In this document: piece by piece, positions 9,996-19,841 of the stretch
Numbering within the stretch: position 1 is the stretch's first letter
Layout of the letters: each line of letters starts with the position of its first letter
Source: Ideonella oryzae
GTDB taxonomy: Bacteria > Pseudomonadota > Gammaproteobacteria > Burkholderiales > Burkholderiaceae_C
NCBI RefSeq assembly: GCF_024055665.1
Contig: NZ_JAMXMC010000005.1
Span: 62,001 to 126,000 of the forward strand
DNA: 64,000 bases
Direction of reading: 5' to 3'
Program-made: the position numbers and the translations under genes
The notes under the pieces: generated by a model
Databases searched by the model: none
What the model saw: the letters and a program-made list of their open reading frames with translations, nothing else
Told to the model about the DNA's origin: nothing

Positions 9996-10028
9996 GGCCC
10001 GAGTCATTGCAAAATGCTCGGGCCTTTT
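9996..10028 (+). terminator. terminator after tRNA-Met
   Basis: Arms GGCCCGAG (9996-10003) and CTCGGGCC (10017-10024) are perfectly complementary, with a 13-nt loop and a TTTT tail. Confidence 0.85.
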
Positions 10029-10092
10029 CATTGGCTCGGTCGCCAGATCACTCGATCGGGCCCCACTGCTTCACAGCCTCTGGATCCACACC

Positions 10093-10503
10093 ATGCCCCG
10101 CTGTGTTCCCTGCCTGACCCGCCGTCGCCTGCTGGCGGGCCCCGCCGCCCTGTTGCTGACCCCGCTGGTCGCTCAGGCCTGGATGACGCGCACCTTCCCC
10201 GCCAACGCGCTGCGTGGCGTCATCAACTTCAGCGCGCCGCCGCAGATCCTGCTCAACGGCGAGTCCGCCCGCCTGGCCCCGGGCGCGCGCATCCATGGCA
10301 CCGACAACATGATGAAGCTGCCCGGTACCTTGACCGGCCAGCGCTTCGTCGTGAACTACACGGTGGAGATGAACTCCGGCACCGTGCTTGACGTCTGGCT
10401 GCTGCGCGACGACGAGGCCGAGAAGCGGCCCTGGCCGATGACGCTGGAACAGGCCCGCAGCTGGACCTTCGACGCCGCGGCCCAGACCTGGACCAAGCCC
10501 TGA
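10093..10503 (+). CDS. small exported protein, conserved hypothetical
   Basis: 136 aa. The N-terminus has an arginine cluster (TRRRLLAG) followed by a hydrophobic stretch and an AQAW-type cleavage site near residue 30, so it is exported, by Sec or possibly Tat. The mature part is short, includes FSAPPQILLNGESARLAPG and ends with a Trp-rich tail; I recognise no catalytic motif. Small signal-peptide proteins of this kind are found beside miaB in Burkholderiales (weak recollection). The ATG at 10093 is the only one that keeps the signal peptide. 117 bp separate it from miaB. Confidence 0.7.
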   Translation: MPRCVPCLTRRRLLAGPAALLLTPLVAQAWMTRTFPANALRGVINFSAPPQILLNGESARLAPGARIHGTDNMMKLPGTLTGQRFVVNYTVEMNSGTVLDVWLLRDDEAEKRPWPMTLEQARSWTFDAAAQTWTKP

Positions 10504-10620
10504 GGCCGGCTCCGGCCCACCCGGCGGCGTCCTGAGCCGCCACTCCCCCTTTCGACTGCGGTCTGACGCTGCCCTTGCGCGCAGACCTTCGCCCCGGCGC
10601 CCGCCGGAGGAGACCCCGCC

Positions 10621-11964
10621 ATGACGACCAAGAAAGTGTTCATCCGGACCTTCGGCTGCCAGATGAACGAGTACGACTCCGACAAGATGAGCGACGTGCT
10701 GCGCGCCGCCGAAGGCTACGAGCCCACCGACGACGTGGAGCAGGCCGACCTGGTGCTGTTCAACACCTGCTCCATCCGCGAGAAGGCCGCCGAGAAGGTC
10801 TTCTCCGACCTGGGCCGGGTCAAGCACCTGAAGGAAAAGGGCGTGCTGATCGGCGTGGGCGGCTGCGTGGCCAGCCAGGAAGGCGCGGCCATCATCGAGC
10901 GAGCACCCTATGTGGACCTGGTCTTCGGCCCGCAGACGCTGCACCGCCTGCCGCAGATGATCGCCCAGCGCCAGGCCGAGCGCCGCCCGCAGGTGGACAT
11001 CAGCTTCCCCGAGATCGAGAAATTCGACCACCTGCCGCCGGCCCGGGTCGAGGGCGCCACCGCCTTCGTCTCCATCATGGAAGGCTGCTCCAAGTACTGC
11101 ACCTACTGCGTGGTGCCCTACACCCGGGGTGAAGAGGTGTCGCGCCCCTTCGAGGACGTGCTGACCGAGATTGCCGGCCTGGCCGACCAGGGTGTCAAGG
11201 AAGTGACGCTGCTGGGCCAGAACGTCAACGCCTACCGCGGTGCCATGGGCGACAGCGGCGAGATCGCCGACTTCGCGCTGCTGATCGAGTACGTGGCCGA
11301 GATCCCCGGCATCGAGCGCATCCGCTACACCACCAGCCACCCCAACGAGTTCAGCCAGCGCCTGATCGACGTCTACGGCCGCGTGCCGCAGCTGGTCAAC
11401 CACCTGCACCTGCCGGTGCAGCATGGCGCAGACCGCATCCTCTCGGCCATGAAGCGCGGCTACACCGCGCTGGAATACAAGAGCATCATCCGCAAGCTGC
11501 GCGCGGTGCGGCCGGACATCAGCCTGTCGACCGATTTCATCGTCGGCTTCCCGGGCGAGACGGACGAGGACTTCGAGAAGTCCATGAAGCTGATCGACGA
11601 TGTCGGCTTCGACGCCTCCTTCAGCTTCATCTTCAGCGCCCGCCCCGGCACCCCGGCCGCCGCCCTGCCCGACGACACGCCGCAGGAGGTCAAGCTGGCC
11701 CGGCTGCAGCGCCTGCAAGCCCGGCTGGAGGAGAACGTGCGCACCATCAGCGCGGCCCGCGTGGGCACGGTGCAACGCATCCTGGTGGAGGGCCCCTCGC
11801 GCCGCAATGCCGAGGAGCTGATGGGCCGCACCGAGTGCAACCGCATCGTCAACTTCGCCGGCACCGCCCGCCTGATTGGCCAGATGGTGGACGTGACCAT
11901 CACCGAGGCCTTCCCGCATTCGCTGCGGGCCGAGGTGCTGGTGCGCGACCGCGTGACGGCCTGA
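10621..11964 (+). CDS. miaB: tRNA-2-methylthio-N6-dimethylallyladenosine synthase MiaB
   Basis: Radical-SAM methylthiotransferase that converts i6A37 to ms2i6A37 in tRNAs reading U-starting codons. 447 aa. The N-terminal UPF0004 domain carries the auxiliary cluster cysteines C13 ([12 protein letters not shown]), C50 (FNTCSI) and C82 (GGCVAS). The radical-SAM motif [17 protein letters not shown] has C156, C160 and C163. A TRAM RNA-binding domain closes the protein (about 380-445). The start follows GGAGGAG 8 bases upstream. The two [4Fe-4S] clusters can be assigned with confidence from these residues. Confidence 0.98.
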   Translation: MTTKKVFIRTFGCQMNEYDSDKMSDVLRAAEGYEPTDDVEQADLVLFNTCSIREKAAEKVFSDLGRVKHLKEKGVLIGVGGCVASQEGAAIIERAPYVDLVFGPQTLHRLPQMIAQRQAERRPQVDISFPEIEKFDHLPPARVEGATAFVSIMEGCSKYCTYCVVPYTRGEEVSRPFEDVLTEIAGLADQGVKEVTLLGQNVNAYRGAMGDSGEIADFALLIEYVAEIPGIERIRYTTSHPNEFSQRLIDVYGRVPQLVNHLHLPVQHGADRILSAMKRGYTALEYKSIIRKLRAVRPDISLSTDFIVGFPGETDEDFEKSMKLIDDVGFDASFSFIFSARPGTPAAALPDDTPQEVKLARLQRLQARLEENVRTISAARVGTVQRILVEGPSRRNAEELMGRTECNRIVNFAGTARLIGQMVDVTITEAFPHSLRAEVLVRDRVTA

Positions 11965-11998
11965 ACTTCGCCCAGGCGGCCCGGTGCCGGCCGGGCGC

Positions 11999-12277
11999 TC
12001 AGCGGCGCAGCAGGCCGCCGCGCCAGCCCAGCGTCAGGGCCATCGCCAGCACCAGGGCGCCATAGGTGGCCATGCGGCCATCCCGACCGAAAATCACCAG
12101 TCCCGCCACCAGCACCATGGCTCCGACGGCCACACACCACAGCGCCAGGGTCTGGAAAGACACCGCCTTGAGCTCACGCCACCAGATCAGCTTGGCCAGC
12201 AGCGTCACCGCCAGCCCCACGCCCAGGGCCGGGCCGAAGAAGTTCAACAGGTGCCACAAAGCGTCCAGGGGACCCAT
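11999..12277 (-). CDS. small inner-membrane protein, hypothetical
   Basis: 92 aa, leftward, starting MGPLDALWHLLNFFGPALG. Three hydrophobic segments at about 8-28, 43-62 and 68-84 suggest a three-helix membrane protein, with a basic C-terminus (WRGGLLRR). No motif is recognised and the role is unknown. It is convergent with miaB (34 bp apart) and divergent from hemA; its start is 96 bp from that of hemA. Confidence 0.7.
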   Translation of the reverse strand: MGPLDALWHLLNFFGPALGVGLAVTLLAKLIWWRELKAVSFQTLALWCVAVGAMVLVAGLVIFGRDGRMATYGALVLAMALTLGWRGGLLRR

Positions 12278-12329
12278 GTCGACCAGCCTCTCGCTTGATG
12301 GTTGTCAAATCCGCCGCATTTGCGCCGGG

Positions 12330-12366
12330 CGTCCCCAGTGCGGGGACGGAAGTCGAATTTTATAAT
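12330..12366 (+). promoter_or_regulatory. hemA promoter candidate with perfect inverted repeat
   Basis: A consensus TATAAT lies at 12361-12366, only 7 bases before the hemA ATG. In place of a -35 box there is a perfect 7-bp inverted repeat CGTCCCC-AGTGC-GGGGACG (12330-12348). If this -10 is used, the mRNA would start at or next to the ATG (leaderless), and the repeat would sit where an activator or repressor could control it. The TATAAT and repeat are seen; the function is inferred. Confidence 0.5.
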
Positions 12367-12373
12367 CGGCAAC

Positions 12374-13675
12374 ATGAGTGTCATCGCGCTCGGTCTGAAC
12401 CATCACACCGCCCCGCTGGATCTGCGCGGGCGGTTCGCGTTCGCGCCTGAGCAGCTGACCCCTTCGCTGCAGGCCCTGCGCGACGCGCTGCGGCGGGCGA
12501 CACCGGAAACGGCCATCCTGTCCACCTGCAACCGCACCGAGCTTTACGTGGCTTCGGCCACCCCCGAGCAAGGTCGGGAGTTGGTCGGCCCGGCCCTGGC
12601 CTGGCTCGCCGAGCGCGGCGGCGTCTCCGAGATGCACCTGCAGGACCACACCTATGTGCTGGAGAACCGCGAGGCGGCCCGGCACGCCTTCCGCGTGGCC
12701 TCTGGCCTGGATTCCATGGTGCTGGGCGAACCGCAGATCCTGGGCCAGATGAAGCAGGCCGTGCGCGGCGCTGACGAAGCCGGCACCCTGGGCACCACGC
12801 TGCACCAGCTGTTCCAGCGCTCCTTCTCGGTGGCCAAGGAAGTCCGCACCTCCACCGAGATCGGCAGCCACTCCATCAGCATGGCCGCCGCCACGGTGCG
12901 CCTGGCCGCCCAGCTGTTCGAAGACCTCAGCCAGATCAAGGTGCTGTTCGTCGGCGCCGGCGAGATGATCGAGCTGGTGGCCACCCACTTCGCCGCCCGC
13001 GAACCCCGGCTGATGGCCGTGGCCAACCGCACGCTGGAGCGTGGCGAGAAACTCGCCACCCGCTTCGGCGCCCAGGCCCTGCGCCTGGCCGAGTTGCCCA
13101 GCCGGCTGCACGAGTTCGACGCCATCATCTCGTGCACTGCCAGCAGCCTGCCCATCATCGGCCTGGGCGCGGTGGAATCGGCCCTGAAGGCCCGCCGCCG
13201 CCGCCCGATGTTCATGGTGGACCTGGCCGTGCCGCGCGACATCGAACCCGAGGTCGCCCAGCTCTCGGACGTCTATCTCTACACCGTGGACGACCTGACC
13301 CAGGCGGTGCAGACGGCCACCGAGAAGCGCCAAGCCGCCGTGGCCCAGGCCGAGGCCATCATCGATGCCGGCGTGCAGAGCTTCAGCCACTGGCTGGACC
13401 AGCGCGCCAGCGTGCCGCTGATCCAGGCCCTGAACCAGCAGGCCGACCACTGGCGCGCCGCCGAAATCGCCCGCGCCCGCAAGCTGCTGGCCCGCGGCGG
13501 TGATGTGGACGAAGTGCTGGACGCCCTCAGCCGCGGCCTGACCCAGAAGATCCTGCACGGCGCCCTGGCCGAGCTGCACGCCTCCGAAGGAGAGCAGCGC
13601 CAGCACACGGCCGAGGTGGTCTCGCGTCTGTTCCTGCGCAACAGCCCGCGCGACCCGGCCGGCAACGGGCATTAG
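12374..13675 (+). CDS. hemA: glutamyl-tRNA reductase HemA
   Basis: First committed enzyme of the C5 haem pathway: it reduces Glu-tRNA(Glu) to glutamate-1-semialdehyde with NADPH. 433 aa. The start [20 protein letters not shown] matches the family N-terminus; an in-frame upstream extension is not conserved. The catalytic Cys52 lies in STCNRTELY, the substrate region is [15 protein letters not shown], the Rossmann motif is VGAGEMIE, and a C-terminal dimerisation helix follows. No Shine-Dalgarno sequence is visible in the 7 bases between the TATAAT and ATG. It is upstream of prfA and prmC, a classic hemA-prfA-prmC cluster. Confidence 0.98.
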   Translation: MSVIALGLNHHTAPLDLRGRFAFAPEQLTPSLQALRDALRRATPETAILSTCNRTELYVASATPEQGRELVGPALAWLAERGGVSEMHLQDHTYVLENREAARHAFRVASGLDSMVLGEPQILGQMKQAVRGADEAGTLGTTLHQLFQRSFSVAKEVRTSTEIGSHSISMAAATVRLAAQLFEDLSQIKVLFVGAGEMIELVATHFAAREPRLMAVANRTLERGEKLATRFGAQALRLAELPSRLHEFDAIISCTASSLPIIGLGAVESALKARRRRPMFMVDLAVPRDIEPEVAQLSDVYLYTVDDLTQAVQTATEKRQAAVAQAEAIIDAGVQSFSHWLDQRASVPLIQALNQQADHWRAAEIARARKLLARGGDVDEVLDALSRGLTQKILHGALAELHASEGEQRQHTAEVVSRLFLRNSPRDPAGNGH

Positions 13676-13688
13676 CGGCCGTCCTGCC

Positions 13689-13716
13689 GCTTTGCACGCC
13701 TTTGCTTTGCACGCCT
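13689..13716 (+). repeat. 13-bp direct repeat between hemA and prfA
   Basis: GCTTTGCACGCCT occurs at 13689-13701 and again at 13704-13716, giving a 15-bp period. It is a short local duplication and may simply be replication slippage. Confidence 0.7.
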
Positions 13717-13753
13717 GCCGTGCAGCAAGCCGCCGTCCGTCCTCGCCTCCCCC

Positions 13754-13770
13754 GGCTCCTCTGCGGAGCC
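13754..13770 (+). promoter_or_regulatory. hairpin containing the prfA ribosome-binding site
   Basis: GGCTCC-TCTGC-GGAGCC forms a 6-bp stem that buries the only GGAG in front of prfA, 7 bases before the ATG. It could reduce or tune prfA translation; this is inference from sequence only. Confidence 0.4.
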
Positions 13771-13777
13771 CCCGCCC

Positions 13778-14860
13778 ATGAACGAATCCCTGCGCCAGCA
13801 GCTCCAGCGCCTGGCCATGCGCCTGTCCGAACTCGACAGCCTGCTGGCCGACCCCCAGGTCACCGCCGACATGGGCCGCTACCGGCAGCTGGCCCGCGAA
13901 CAGGCCGAGGCGGCCGAGGTGGTGGGGCTGTACCAGCGCTTCGCCCAGCGCGAAGCTGATCTGGCCGCCGCACGGGAGATGCTGGACGACCCGGAGATGG
14001 CCGAGATGGCCCGCGATGAGGTGGACACGGCCCAGGCCGAGCTGGCCACGCTGGACACCCAGCTGCAGACCGCCCTGCTGCCACGCGACCCGGACGACGC
14101 CCGCAACGCCTTCCTGGAGATCCGCGCCGGCACCGGGGGCGAGGAATCCGCCCTGTTCGCGGCCGACCTGGCTCGCATGTACCTGCGCTTTGCCGAGCGC
14201 CAAGGCTGGCGCTGCGAGGTGATGAGCGAAAGCGCCTCCGACCTGGGCGGCTACAAGGAAATCGTCGTCCGCGTGGAGGGCACACGGGTCTACGAGCGGA
14301 TGAAGTTCGAGTCCGGCGGCCACCGCGTGCAGCGGGTGCCGGCCACCGAGGCCCAGGGCCGCATCCACACCAGCGCCTGCACGGTGGCGGTGATGCCCGA
14401 GCCCGACGAGGCGGCCGAGGTGACGCTCAACCCGGCCGAGCTGCGCATCGACACCTTCCGCGCCAGCGGCGCCGGCGGACAGCACATCAACAAGACCGAC
14501 AGCGCCATCCGCGTCACCCACCTGCCCACCGGCCTGGTGGCCGAATGCCAGGACGACCGCAGCCAGCACCGCAACAAGGCCAAGGCCCTGGCCGTGCTGC
14601 AGGCCCGGCTGCAGGACAGGGAACGCAGCGCGCGTCAGGCCAAGGAGGCGGCCACCCGCAAGGCCCTGGTGGGCTCGGGCGACCGCAGCGACCGCATCCG
14701 CACCTACAACTTCCCCCAGGGCCGGGTGACCGACCACCGCATCAACCTGACGCTCTACAAGCTCGGTGCAGTGATGGACGGTGACCTGGGCGAGTTGATC
14801 CAGGCTCTGCAGGTCGCCCGCGCCCAGCAGCAGCTGGCCGCGCTGGAGACCGGCGCATGA
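13778..14860 (+). CDS. prfA: peptide chain release factor 1
   Basis: Decodes UAA/UAG and triggers peptidyl-tRNA hydrolysis. 360 aa as expected. The GGQ motif is at 233-235 ([15 protein letters not shown]); its Gln is the target of the PrmC methylase encoded next. The RF1-type region [20 protein letters not shown] separates it from RF2. Its stop overlaps the prmC start by 4 bases (ATGA), implying translational coupling. Confidence 0.98.
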   Translation: MNESLRQQLQRLAMRLSELDSLLADPQVTADMGRYRQLAREQAEAAEVVGLYQRFAQREADLAAAREMLDDPEMAEMARDEVDTAQAELATLDTQLQTALLPRDPDDARNAFLEIRAGTGGEESALFAADLARMYLRFAERQGWRCEVMSESASDLGGYKEIVVRVEGTRVYERMKFESGGHRVQRVPATEAQGRIHTSACTVAVMPEPDEAAEVTLNPAELRIDTFRASGAGGQHINKTDSAIRVTHLPTGLVAECQDDRSQHRNKAKALAVLQARLQDRERSARQAKEAATRKALVGSGDRSDRIRTYNFPQGRVTDHRINLTLYKLGAVMDGDLGELIQALQVARAQQQLAALETGA

Positions 14861-15711
14861 GCCAGGCCCTGACCGTTGCCCAGGCCCTGCGCCAGGCCCT
14901 GCAGGCCGGGATCGATCGGGTCGACGCCCACCTCTTGCTGGGCCATGTACTGCAACACGACCGCAGCTGGCTGATCGCCCATGACGATGCTCCGTTGCCC
15001 ACAGGCGAGCAGCAGCGCTTCGAAGCCCTGGTTCAGCGCCGGCTGGACGGCGAACCGGTGGCCTATCTGCTGGGCGAGCGGGAGTTCCACGGCCTGCGGC
15101 TGCAGGTCAGCCCGGCGGTGCTGGTGCCCCGGCCGGACACCGAGGTGCTGGTCGACTGGGCACTGGAATGCCTGGTGGGCATGGCAGCGACATCCCCACG
15201 GGTCATCGACCTGGGCACCGGCAGCGGCGCCATCGCGCTGGCCCTGCGTCACCGCTGGCCCGCGGCCGATGTCACGGCCCTGGATGCCAGCGCCGATGCG
15301 CTGGCGGTGGCGCGGACCAATGCCGAGCGGCTGGCGCTGCCCGTGCGTTTTCTGCAGAGCGACTGGTGGCAGGCGGTGGCAGGCAAAACCTTCGATCTGG
15401 CGGTGAGCAATCCCCCCTACATCGCAGGTGACGATCCCCACCTGCCGGCGCTGCGCCACGAGCCGCGGCAGGCGCTGACCCCCGAAGGGGACGGACTGGA
15501 CGCCCTGCGCGCGCTGGTGCGTGATGCGCCGTCCCACCTGCGCCCGGAGGCCTGGCTGCTGTTCGAACATGGCTGGGACCAGGCCAAGGCAGTGCGGAGC
15601 CTGCTGGCCGAAGCGGGTTTCCGCGATGTTCAGACCCGCCAGGATCTCGCCGGCGTGGACCGATGCACCGGTGGCCGCTGGCCCGCTCGGGCCGAGCGGG
15701 ACTTGGCCTGA
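14857..15711 (+). CDS. prmC: release factor glutamine N5-methyltransferase PrmC
   Basis: SAM-dependent methyltransferase that modifies the GGQ glutamine of release factors. 284 aa. The SAM site is [15 protein letters not shown], and the catalytic NPPY is at 185-188 ([15 protein letters not shown]). The N-terminal helical bundle includes [11 protein letters not shown], and the segment [16 protein letters not shown] is family-typical. The ATGA overlap with prfA fits its substrate relationship. Confidence 0.97.
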   Translation: MSQALTVAQALRQALQAGIDRVDAHLLLGHVLQHDRSWLIAHDDAPLPTGEQQRFEALVQRRLDGEPVAYLLGEREFHGLRLQVSPAVLVPRPDTEVLVDWALECLVGMAATSPRVIDLGTGSGAIALALRHRWPAADVTALDASADALAVARTNAERLALPVRFLQSDWWQAVAGKTFDLAVSNPPYIAGDDPHLPALRHEPRQALTPEGDGLDALRALVRDAPSHLRPEAWLLFEHGWDQAKAVRSLLAEAGFRDVQTRQDLAGVDRCTGGRWPARAERDLA

Positions 15712-15839
15712 AACAAGGCGTTTTCCCGCCCGCATTTCAGTGCGCAAGAAGCTGCTGCTGGCGTAGCATCAATGTCACCGGATGCAAGTGCCTTCACCGA
15801 CTCGAAGGCGCCCGGGCAGCTGTGATGGAGGACTGGATC

Positions 15840-16397
15840 ATGCGCAAAGTCCTGGGTTTCATGGTGGGTGCCCTGTGGGTGGCCACCTGTGGTGCCGCCA
15901 CGGTGGGCGATGGCCTGCATCCGGAAGACCATTGGCCCCAATGGCAGCTGCGCATCAGCACGGTGAGCCAGCCGATCGGCTGGTCCGCGTCCCTCGAAGG
16001 TGCGCGCCTGGGCCTGGGGGCTGCCAGCGTGTCGGGTGACCGGTACCTGGGCCTGGGCCAGGTGGGCGATGGCGGCGGGCTGCGCGCCACCGGCGCCCTG
16101 TTGTTCGGCCCACCTTCCCTGGCCCTGGGCGCTCCCATGCCCGCGGGGACTGAGCCTGTGTTGACCCGCCCCTCGCTGCTGTCCACGCCGGGCACCCGTG
16201 CCTTGGATCACAGCCCCACCCCTTACCTGGGCATGGGTTACACCGCTTGGTGGGCTCGCAGCGGCCTGAGCCTGAGCGCCGACCTGGGGCTGCTGGCCCA
16301 GGGCCTGCGTCCCGCCACCGGCCTGCAGGGCAGTGATCTGCTGGACCGCATGCAGCTGACACCGGTGATGCAGGTGCAGTTGTCCTACCGCTTCTGA
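15840..16397 (+). CDS. small outer-membrane-like protein, hypothetical
   Basis: 185 aa. The start MRKVLGFMVGALWVATCGAAT was chosen because it opens a signal peptide (cleavage after CGAA, near 21) and follows ATGGAGG. The mature protein has alternating short hydrophobic and glycine-rich strands (WQLRISTVSQ, RYLGLGQVGDGG, LSLSADLGLL) and ends VQVQLSYRF; a terminal Phe is typical of beta-barrel outer-membrane proteins recognised by BamA. No enzyme motif seen. It may be a small barrel; the role is unknown. It is followed by grxD after 150 bp. Confidence 0.7.
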   Translation: MRKVLGFMVGALWVATCGAATVGDGLHPEDHWPQWQLRISTVSQPIGWSASLEGARLGLGAASVSGDRYLGLGQVGDGGGLRATGALLFGPPSLALGAPMPAGTEPVLTRPSLLSTPGTRALDHSPTPYLGMGYTAWWARSGLSLSADLGLLAQGLRPATGLQGSDLLDRMQLTPVMQVQLSYRF

Positions 16398-16501
16398 ACC
16401 CAAACCGGCACTTTTCCTGGGCGCGTCCCGGGGCCTTGCCGGGCTTTCGCCACCGGCAGCGTCGGCTTGACGTATAAATCTGCCATACGACACCGGGACC
16501 G

Positions 16502-16520
16502 ATGGGTCACGGTGACCCAT
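16502..16520 (+). promoter_or_regulatory. perfect 19-bp palindrome upstream of grxD
   Basis: ATGGGTCAC-G-GTGACCCAT is perfectly symmetric and lies 27 bp before the grxD ATG. It could be a dimeric repressor operator or a stable 5'-UTR hairpin. A TTGACG (16467) and TATAAA (16473) lie just upstream but do not form a well-spaced promoter. Confidence 0.55.
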
Positions 16521-16547
16521 GTCCGGACAGCAGAAGCAGAGACAGCC

Positions 16548-16859
16548 ATGAGCGACGTTCAGCAACGCATCGACCAACTCGTCAAGGGCCACAAGGTGGT
16601 TCTGTTCATGAAGGGCACCGCCCAGTTTCCGATGTGCGGTTTCTCGGGCCGGGCCATCCAGATCCTGAAGGCCTGCGGCGCGACCGACATCACCACGGTG
16701 AATGTGCTGGAGGATGAGGAAATCCGCCAGGGCATCAAGGACTACGCCAACTGGCCCACCATCCCCCAGCTGTACGTGAACGGCGAATTCGTCGGCGGCT
16801 CGGACATCATGATGGAGATGTACCAGACCGGCGAACTGCAGCCCATGCTGGCAGCCTGA
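16548..16859 (+). CDS. grxD: monothiol glutaredoxin GrxD (CGFS type)
   Basis: Carries and transfers [2Fe-2S] clusters with glutathione and BolA-type partners. 103 aa; the single active-site Cys30 is in the CGFS motif (PMCGFSGRA). The glutathione-binding WPTIPQLYVNGEFVGGSD is intact. The start MSDVQQRIDQLV matches the family; the in-frame upstream extension crosses the palindrome and is rejected. ubiX follows after 12 bases. Confidence 0.97.
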   Translation: MSDVQQRIDQLVKGHKVVLFMKGTAQFPMCGFSGRAIQILKACGATDITTVNVLEDEEIRQGIKDYANWPTIPQLYVNGEFVGGSDIMMEMYQTGELQPMLAA

Positions 16860-16871
16860 GGATCTGCGGCC

Positions 16872-17453
16872 TTGACCGTGGAGTCATCGGCTCCGCCGCG
16901 GGTCGCGGTGGGCATCACCGGCGCTTCGGGCGCGGTGTATGGCGTGCGTCTGCTGGAGCGCCTGCGCGAGTTGCAGGTATACACCCATCTGGTCGTCACC
17001 TCGGCCGGGGTGCTGAATGTGCACCATGAGCTGGGCCTGGATCGCGGCGCGCTGGAACAGTTGGCCGATGAGGTCCATGCCCTGGGCGACGTGGGCGCCT
17101 GCATTGCCAGCGGCAGCCACCCCACCACCGCCATGGTGGTGGCGCCCTGTTCGATGAAGACGCTGGCGGCCATCGCCCATGGCTTTGGCGACAACCTGCT
17201 CACGCGCGCCGCGGACGTGACGCTCAAGGAGCGGCGGCGTCTGGTGTTGATGGTGCGCGAAACCCCATTCAACCTGGCCCACCTGCGCAACATGACCGCG
17301 GTGACGGAGATGGGCGGCATCGTCTTCCCGCCGCTGCCCGCCTTCTACCACCGCCCCCAGAGCATCGCCGAGCTGGTGGACGACACGGTGGAGCGGGTGA
17401 TCGAGCTGACCGGCGTGGGCCGGGGCCAACCTCGCCGTTGGACTGGGCTCTGA
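16872..17453 (+). CDS. ubiX: flavin prenyltransferase UbiX
   Basis: Makes prenylated FMN, the cofactor of the UbiD decarboxylase in ubiquinone synthesis. The flavin-binding N-terminus VAVGITGASGAVYGVRLLERL is present, and APCSMKTLAAIAHGFGDNL and RRLVLMVRETPFNLAHLRNM are family signatures. 193 aa from TTG at 16872, or 191 aa from GTG at 16878; neither has a strong ribosome site, so the start is uncertain by two codons. It is 12 bases behind grxD and probably cotranscribed. Confidence 0.95.
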   Translation: MTVESSAPPRVAVGITGASGAVYGVRLLERLRELQVYTHLVVTSAGVLNVHHELGLDRGALEQLADEVHALGDVGACIASGSHPTTAMVVAPCSMKTLAAIAHGFGDNLLTRAADVTLKERRRLVLMVRETPFNLAHLRNMTAVTEMGGIVFPPLPAFYHRPQSIAELVDDTVERVIELTGVGRGQPRRWTGL

Positions 17454-17467
17454 GCCCGACCGCTCAG
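17450..17467. other. hairpin spanning both stop codons of convergent genes
   Basis: CTGAGC-CCGACC-GCTCAG covers the stop codon of ubiX and that of the transglycosylase, which end only 10 bp apart. There is no T-run, so intrinsic termination is doubtful. Confidence 0.35.
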
Positions 17468-18099
17468 ACGGTCGGCAGCCAGCGCTTGCGCGCGCCCAAC
17501 ACCATGTTCGGGTATTCGGCCCGGCCGCGGCTGCCGTTGTAGCGGCCCAGCGCCATGAAGAGGTTGCCCTGCTCCACGTCCAGGTAGTGACGCAGGATCA
17601 CGCAGCCAAAGCGCAGATTAGTCTGCATGTGGAACAGACGGGAAACATCCCCGTTGCCAATCTGGCGCATCCAGAAAGGCATCACCTGCATGTAGCCGCG
17701 GGCGCCGGCCACGCTGATGGCGTACTTGCGGAAGTTGCTCTCCACCTGCACCAGCCCCAGCGCCAGGGCCGGCTCCAGTCCAGCCCGCTTGCTCTCGTAC
17801 CAGAGTGTCTCGAGAAACTCCACGCGGGTCTGCAACTCGGACTTCTGCCGCTTCAGGCGGTCGCTCATCGTCCCCAGCCAACGCAGGTAGGCCAGTCGGT
17901 CCTCGATCTGGTCAAAGCGGGGCTTGGGAGGCGCACTGTCGGCCACGGCCGCCGACAGTGCCGTGCGGACAGCATCGGCCAGCTGCTCCTCGACCTGGGC
18001 CCCCGCCCAGGCAGGACGCCAGGCGGGCAGCAACAGACTCCCCAGGCCCAGCAGGCAAACCCGCCGGCCCGCGCTGGGGCCGGCGCCACGAGCGGTCAT
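17464..18099 (-). CDS. lytic transglycosylase (SLT domain)
   Basis: Periplasmic murein-cleaving enzyme of 211 aa. The signal sequence covers about residues 10-33 ([20 protein letters not shown]). The SLT-type catalytic Glu120 is in LVQVESNF, followed by [13 protein letters not shown] (goose-lysozyme-like GLMQxMP motif, here GYMQVMP) and a terminal ALGRYNGS. Its ATG overlaps the proS stop by 4 bases, so it is translated from the proS transcript, an arrangement I recall from other Burkholderiales. It belongs to the Slt/MltC-type family; the exact subfamily is not resolved. Confidence 0.9.
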   Translation of the reverse strand: MTARGAGPSAGRRVCLLGLGSLLLPAWRPAWAGAQVEEQLADAVRTALSAAVADSAPPKPRFDQIEDRLAYLRWLGTMSDRLKRQKSELQTRVEFLETLWYESKRAGLEPALALGLVQVESNFRKYAISVAGARGYMQVMPFWMRQIGNGDVSRLFHMQTNLRFGCVILRHYLDVEQGNLFMALGRYNGSRGRAEYPNMVLGARKRWLPTV

Positions 18100-19841
18100 G
18101 CCGACAGGCGCGCCTTCACGAACGCGCCCACTTCGGCCGGCGCCACCTTGCTGGCTTCGGCCTCTCGGCGGCCCTGCACTTCCAAGGCACCTTCCTTCAG
18201 TCCGCGGTCGGAAATGACCACGCGTTGCGGCACGCCAATCAACTCCCAGTCGGCGAACATGGCGCCCGGACGCTCTCCGCGGTCGTCCAGGATCACATCC
18301 ATCCCGGCGTCCAGCAGTTCCTGGTGCAGCGCGTCGGCCGCGGCCTTCACCTCGACCGAACGGTCGTAACCGATCGGGCAGATCGCCACCTGGAACGGCG
18401 CGATGGCAGCCGGCCAGATGATGCCGCGCTCATCGTGGTTCTGCTCGATGGCCGCGCCCAGGATGCGGGTGACGCCGATGCCGTAGCAGCCCATGACCAT
18501 CAGCTGCGGCTTGCCGGTTTCGTCCAGGAAGGTGGCATTCATGTCCTTGGAGTACTTGGTGCCCAGCAGGAACACATGGCCGACCTCGATCCCGCGCTGG
18601 ATAGCCAGCACGCCCTGGCCGTCGGGGGACGGATCACCCTCGACCACGTTGCGAATGTCGGCCACCACGTCGGGCTCAGGCAAATCCCGGCCCCAGTTGA
18701 CCCCGGTGAGGTGGAAGTCAGGCTCGTTGGCTCCGCAGACGAAATCAGCCATGCGGGCCACGGTGCGGTCGGCGATCACCTTCACCGGCTTCTTCAGGCC
18801 GATGGGCCCCAGGTAGCCCGGCTTGCAGCCGAAGTGGTCCTCGATCTCGGCCACGGTGGCAAAGCGGAAGCCCGCCTTCAGGCCCTCGACCTTGCTAGTC
18901 TTGACCTCGTTCAGATCATGATCGCCGCGCAACAGCAGCAGCCACACGGTGGTCTTCTTGATGTCGCCCCGTTCGTCTAGCTCATCGGTGGCCAACACCA
19001 GCGACTTGACGGTCTGCGCCAGCGGCAAGCCTAGCAGCATTGCCACATCGGCGCAGGTGCTCTTGCCCGGCGTGGCCGTCTTGGCCAGCGCTTGCGTGGC
19101 CCCAGCGCGCTGGGACAGCAAGGGCACCCCTTCGGCCAGCTCGATATTGGCTGCGAAATCGCTGCCCGGGCAGTAGACGATGGCGTCTTCCCCCGTCTCG
19201 GCAATGACCTGGAACTCGTGCGAGATCTCGCCGCCAATGGCGCCCGTGTCGGCCGCCACAGCACGGTACTGCAAGCCAAAGCGGTCAAAGATGCGCTTGT
19301 ACGCATCGAACATGGTCTGGTAGCTGAGGGTCGCTGCGGGCACGTCACGGTCGAAGGAGTAGGCGTCCTTCATCGTGAACTCGCGCCCGCGCATCACGCC
19401 GAAGCGGGGACGGCGCTCGTCACGGAACTTGGTCTGGATGTGATAGAAGTTCTTGGGCAGTTGCTTGTAGCTGCGCAGCTCCTGGCGGGCGATGTCGGTC
19501 ACCACCTCTTCCGAGGTCGGCTGGATCACGAAGTCGCGGTCATGCCGGTCCTTGACCCGCATGAGTTCCGGCCCCATCTTGTCGAAGCGGCCCGTCTCCT
19601 GCCACAGCTCGGCGGGCTGCACCACCGGCATCAGCAGCTCCACCGCACCGGCACGGTTCATCTCTTCGCGGATGATGGCCTCGACCTTGCGGATCACCCG
19701 CAGGCCCATGGGCATGTAGTTGTAGATGCCAGCGCCCAGGCGCTTGATCATGCCGGCACGCATCATCAGCTTGTGGCTGACCACTTCCGCATCGGCGGGC
19801 GCTTCCTTGAGGGTGGAAATGAAAAACTGGGAGGCTTTCAT
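18096..19841 (-). CDS. proS: prolyl-tRNA synthetase (bacterial type with editing domain)
   Basis: Charges tRNA-Pro. 581 aa with the start [20 protein letters not shown]. Class II motifs are visible: [16 protein letters not shown] (motif 1 region), [21 protein letters not shown] split across motif 2, and [17 protein letters not shown] as motif 3. Between motifs 2 and 3 lies the YbaK-like insertion domain (about 225-400), which deacylates Ala-tRNA(Pro). A C-terminal anticodon domain follows. Divergent from rppH. Confidence 0.98.
   Translation of the reverse strand: MKASQFFISTLKEAPADAEVVSHKLMMRAGMIKRLGAGIYNYMPMGLRVIRKVEAIIREEMNRAGAVELLMPVVQPAELWQETGRFDKMGPELMRVKDRHDRDFVIQPTSEEVVTDIARQELRSYKQLPKNFYHIQTKFRDERRPRFGVMRGREFTMKDAYSFDRDVPAATLSYQTMFDAYKRIFDRFGLQYRAVAADTGAIGGEISHEFQVIAETGEDAIVYCPGSDFAANIELAEGVPLLSQRAGATQALAKTATPGKSTCADVAMLLGLPLAQTVKSLVLATDELDERGDIKKTTVWLLLLRGDHDLNEVKTSKVEGLKAGFRFATVAEIEDHFGCKPGYLGPIGLKKPVKVIADRTVARMADFVCGANEPDFHLTGVNWGRDLPEPDVVADIRNVVEGDPSPDGQGVLAIQRGIEVGHVFLLGTKYSKDMNATFLDETGKPQLMVMGCYGIGVTRILGAAIEQNHDERGIIWPAAIAPFQVAICPIGYDRSVEVKAAADALHQELLDAGMDVILDDRGERPGAMFADWELIGVPQRVVISDRGLKEGALEVQGRREAEASKVAPAEVGAFVKARLSA

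Noticed and set aside
12302..12373. Upstream in-frame extension of hemA
   Set aside because: It crosses the promoter palindrome and the TATAAT, and the conserved protein begins at [11 protein letters not shown].
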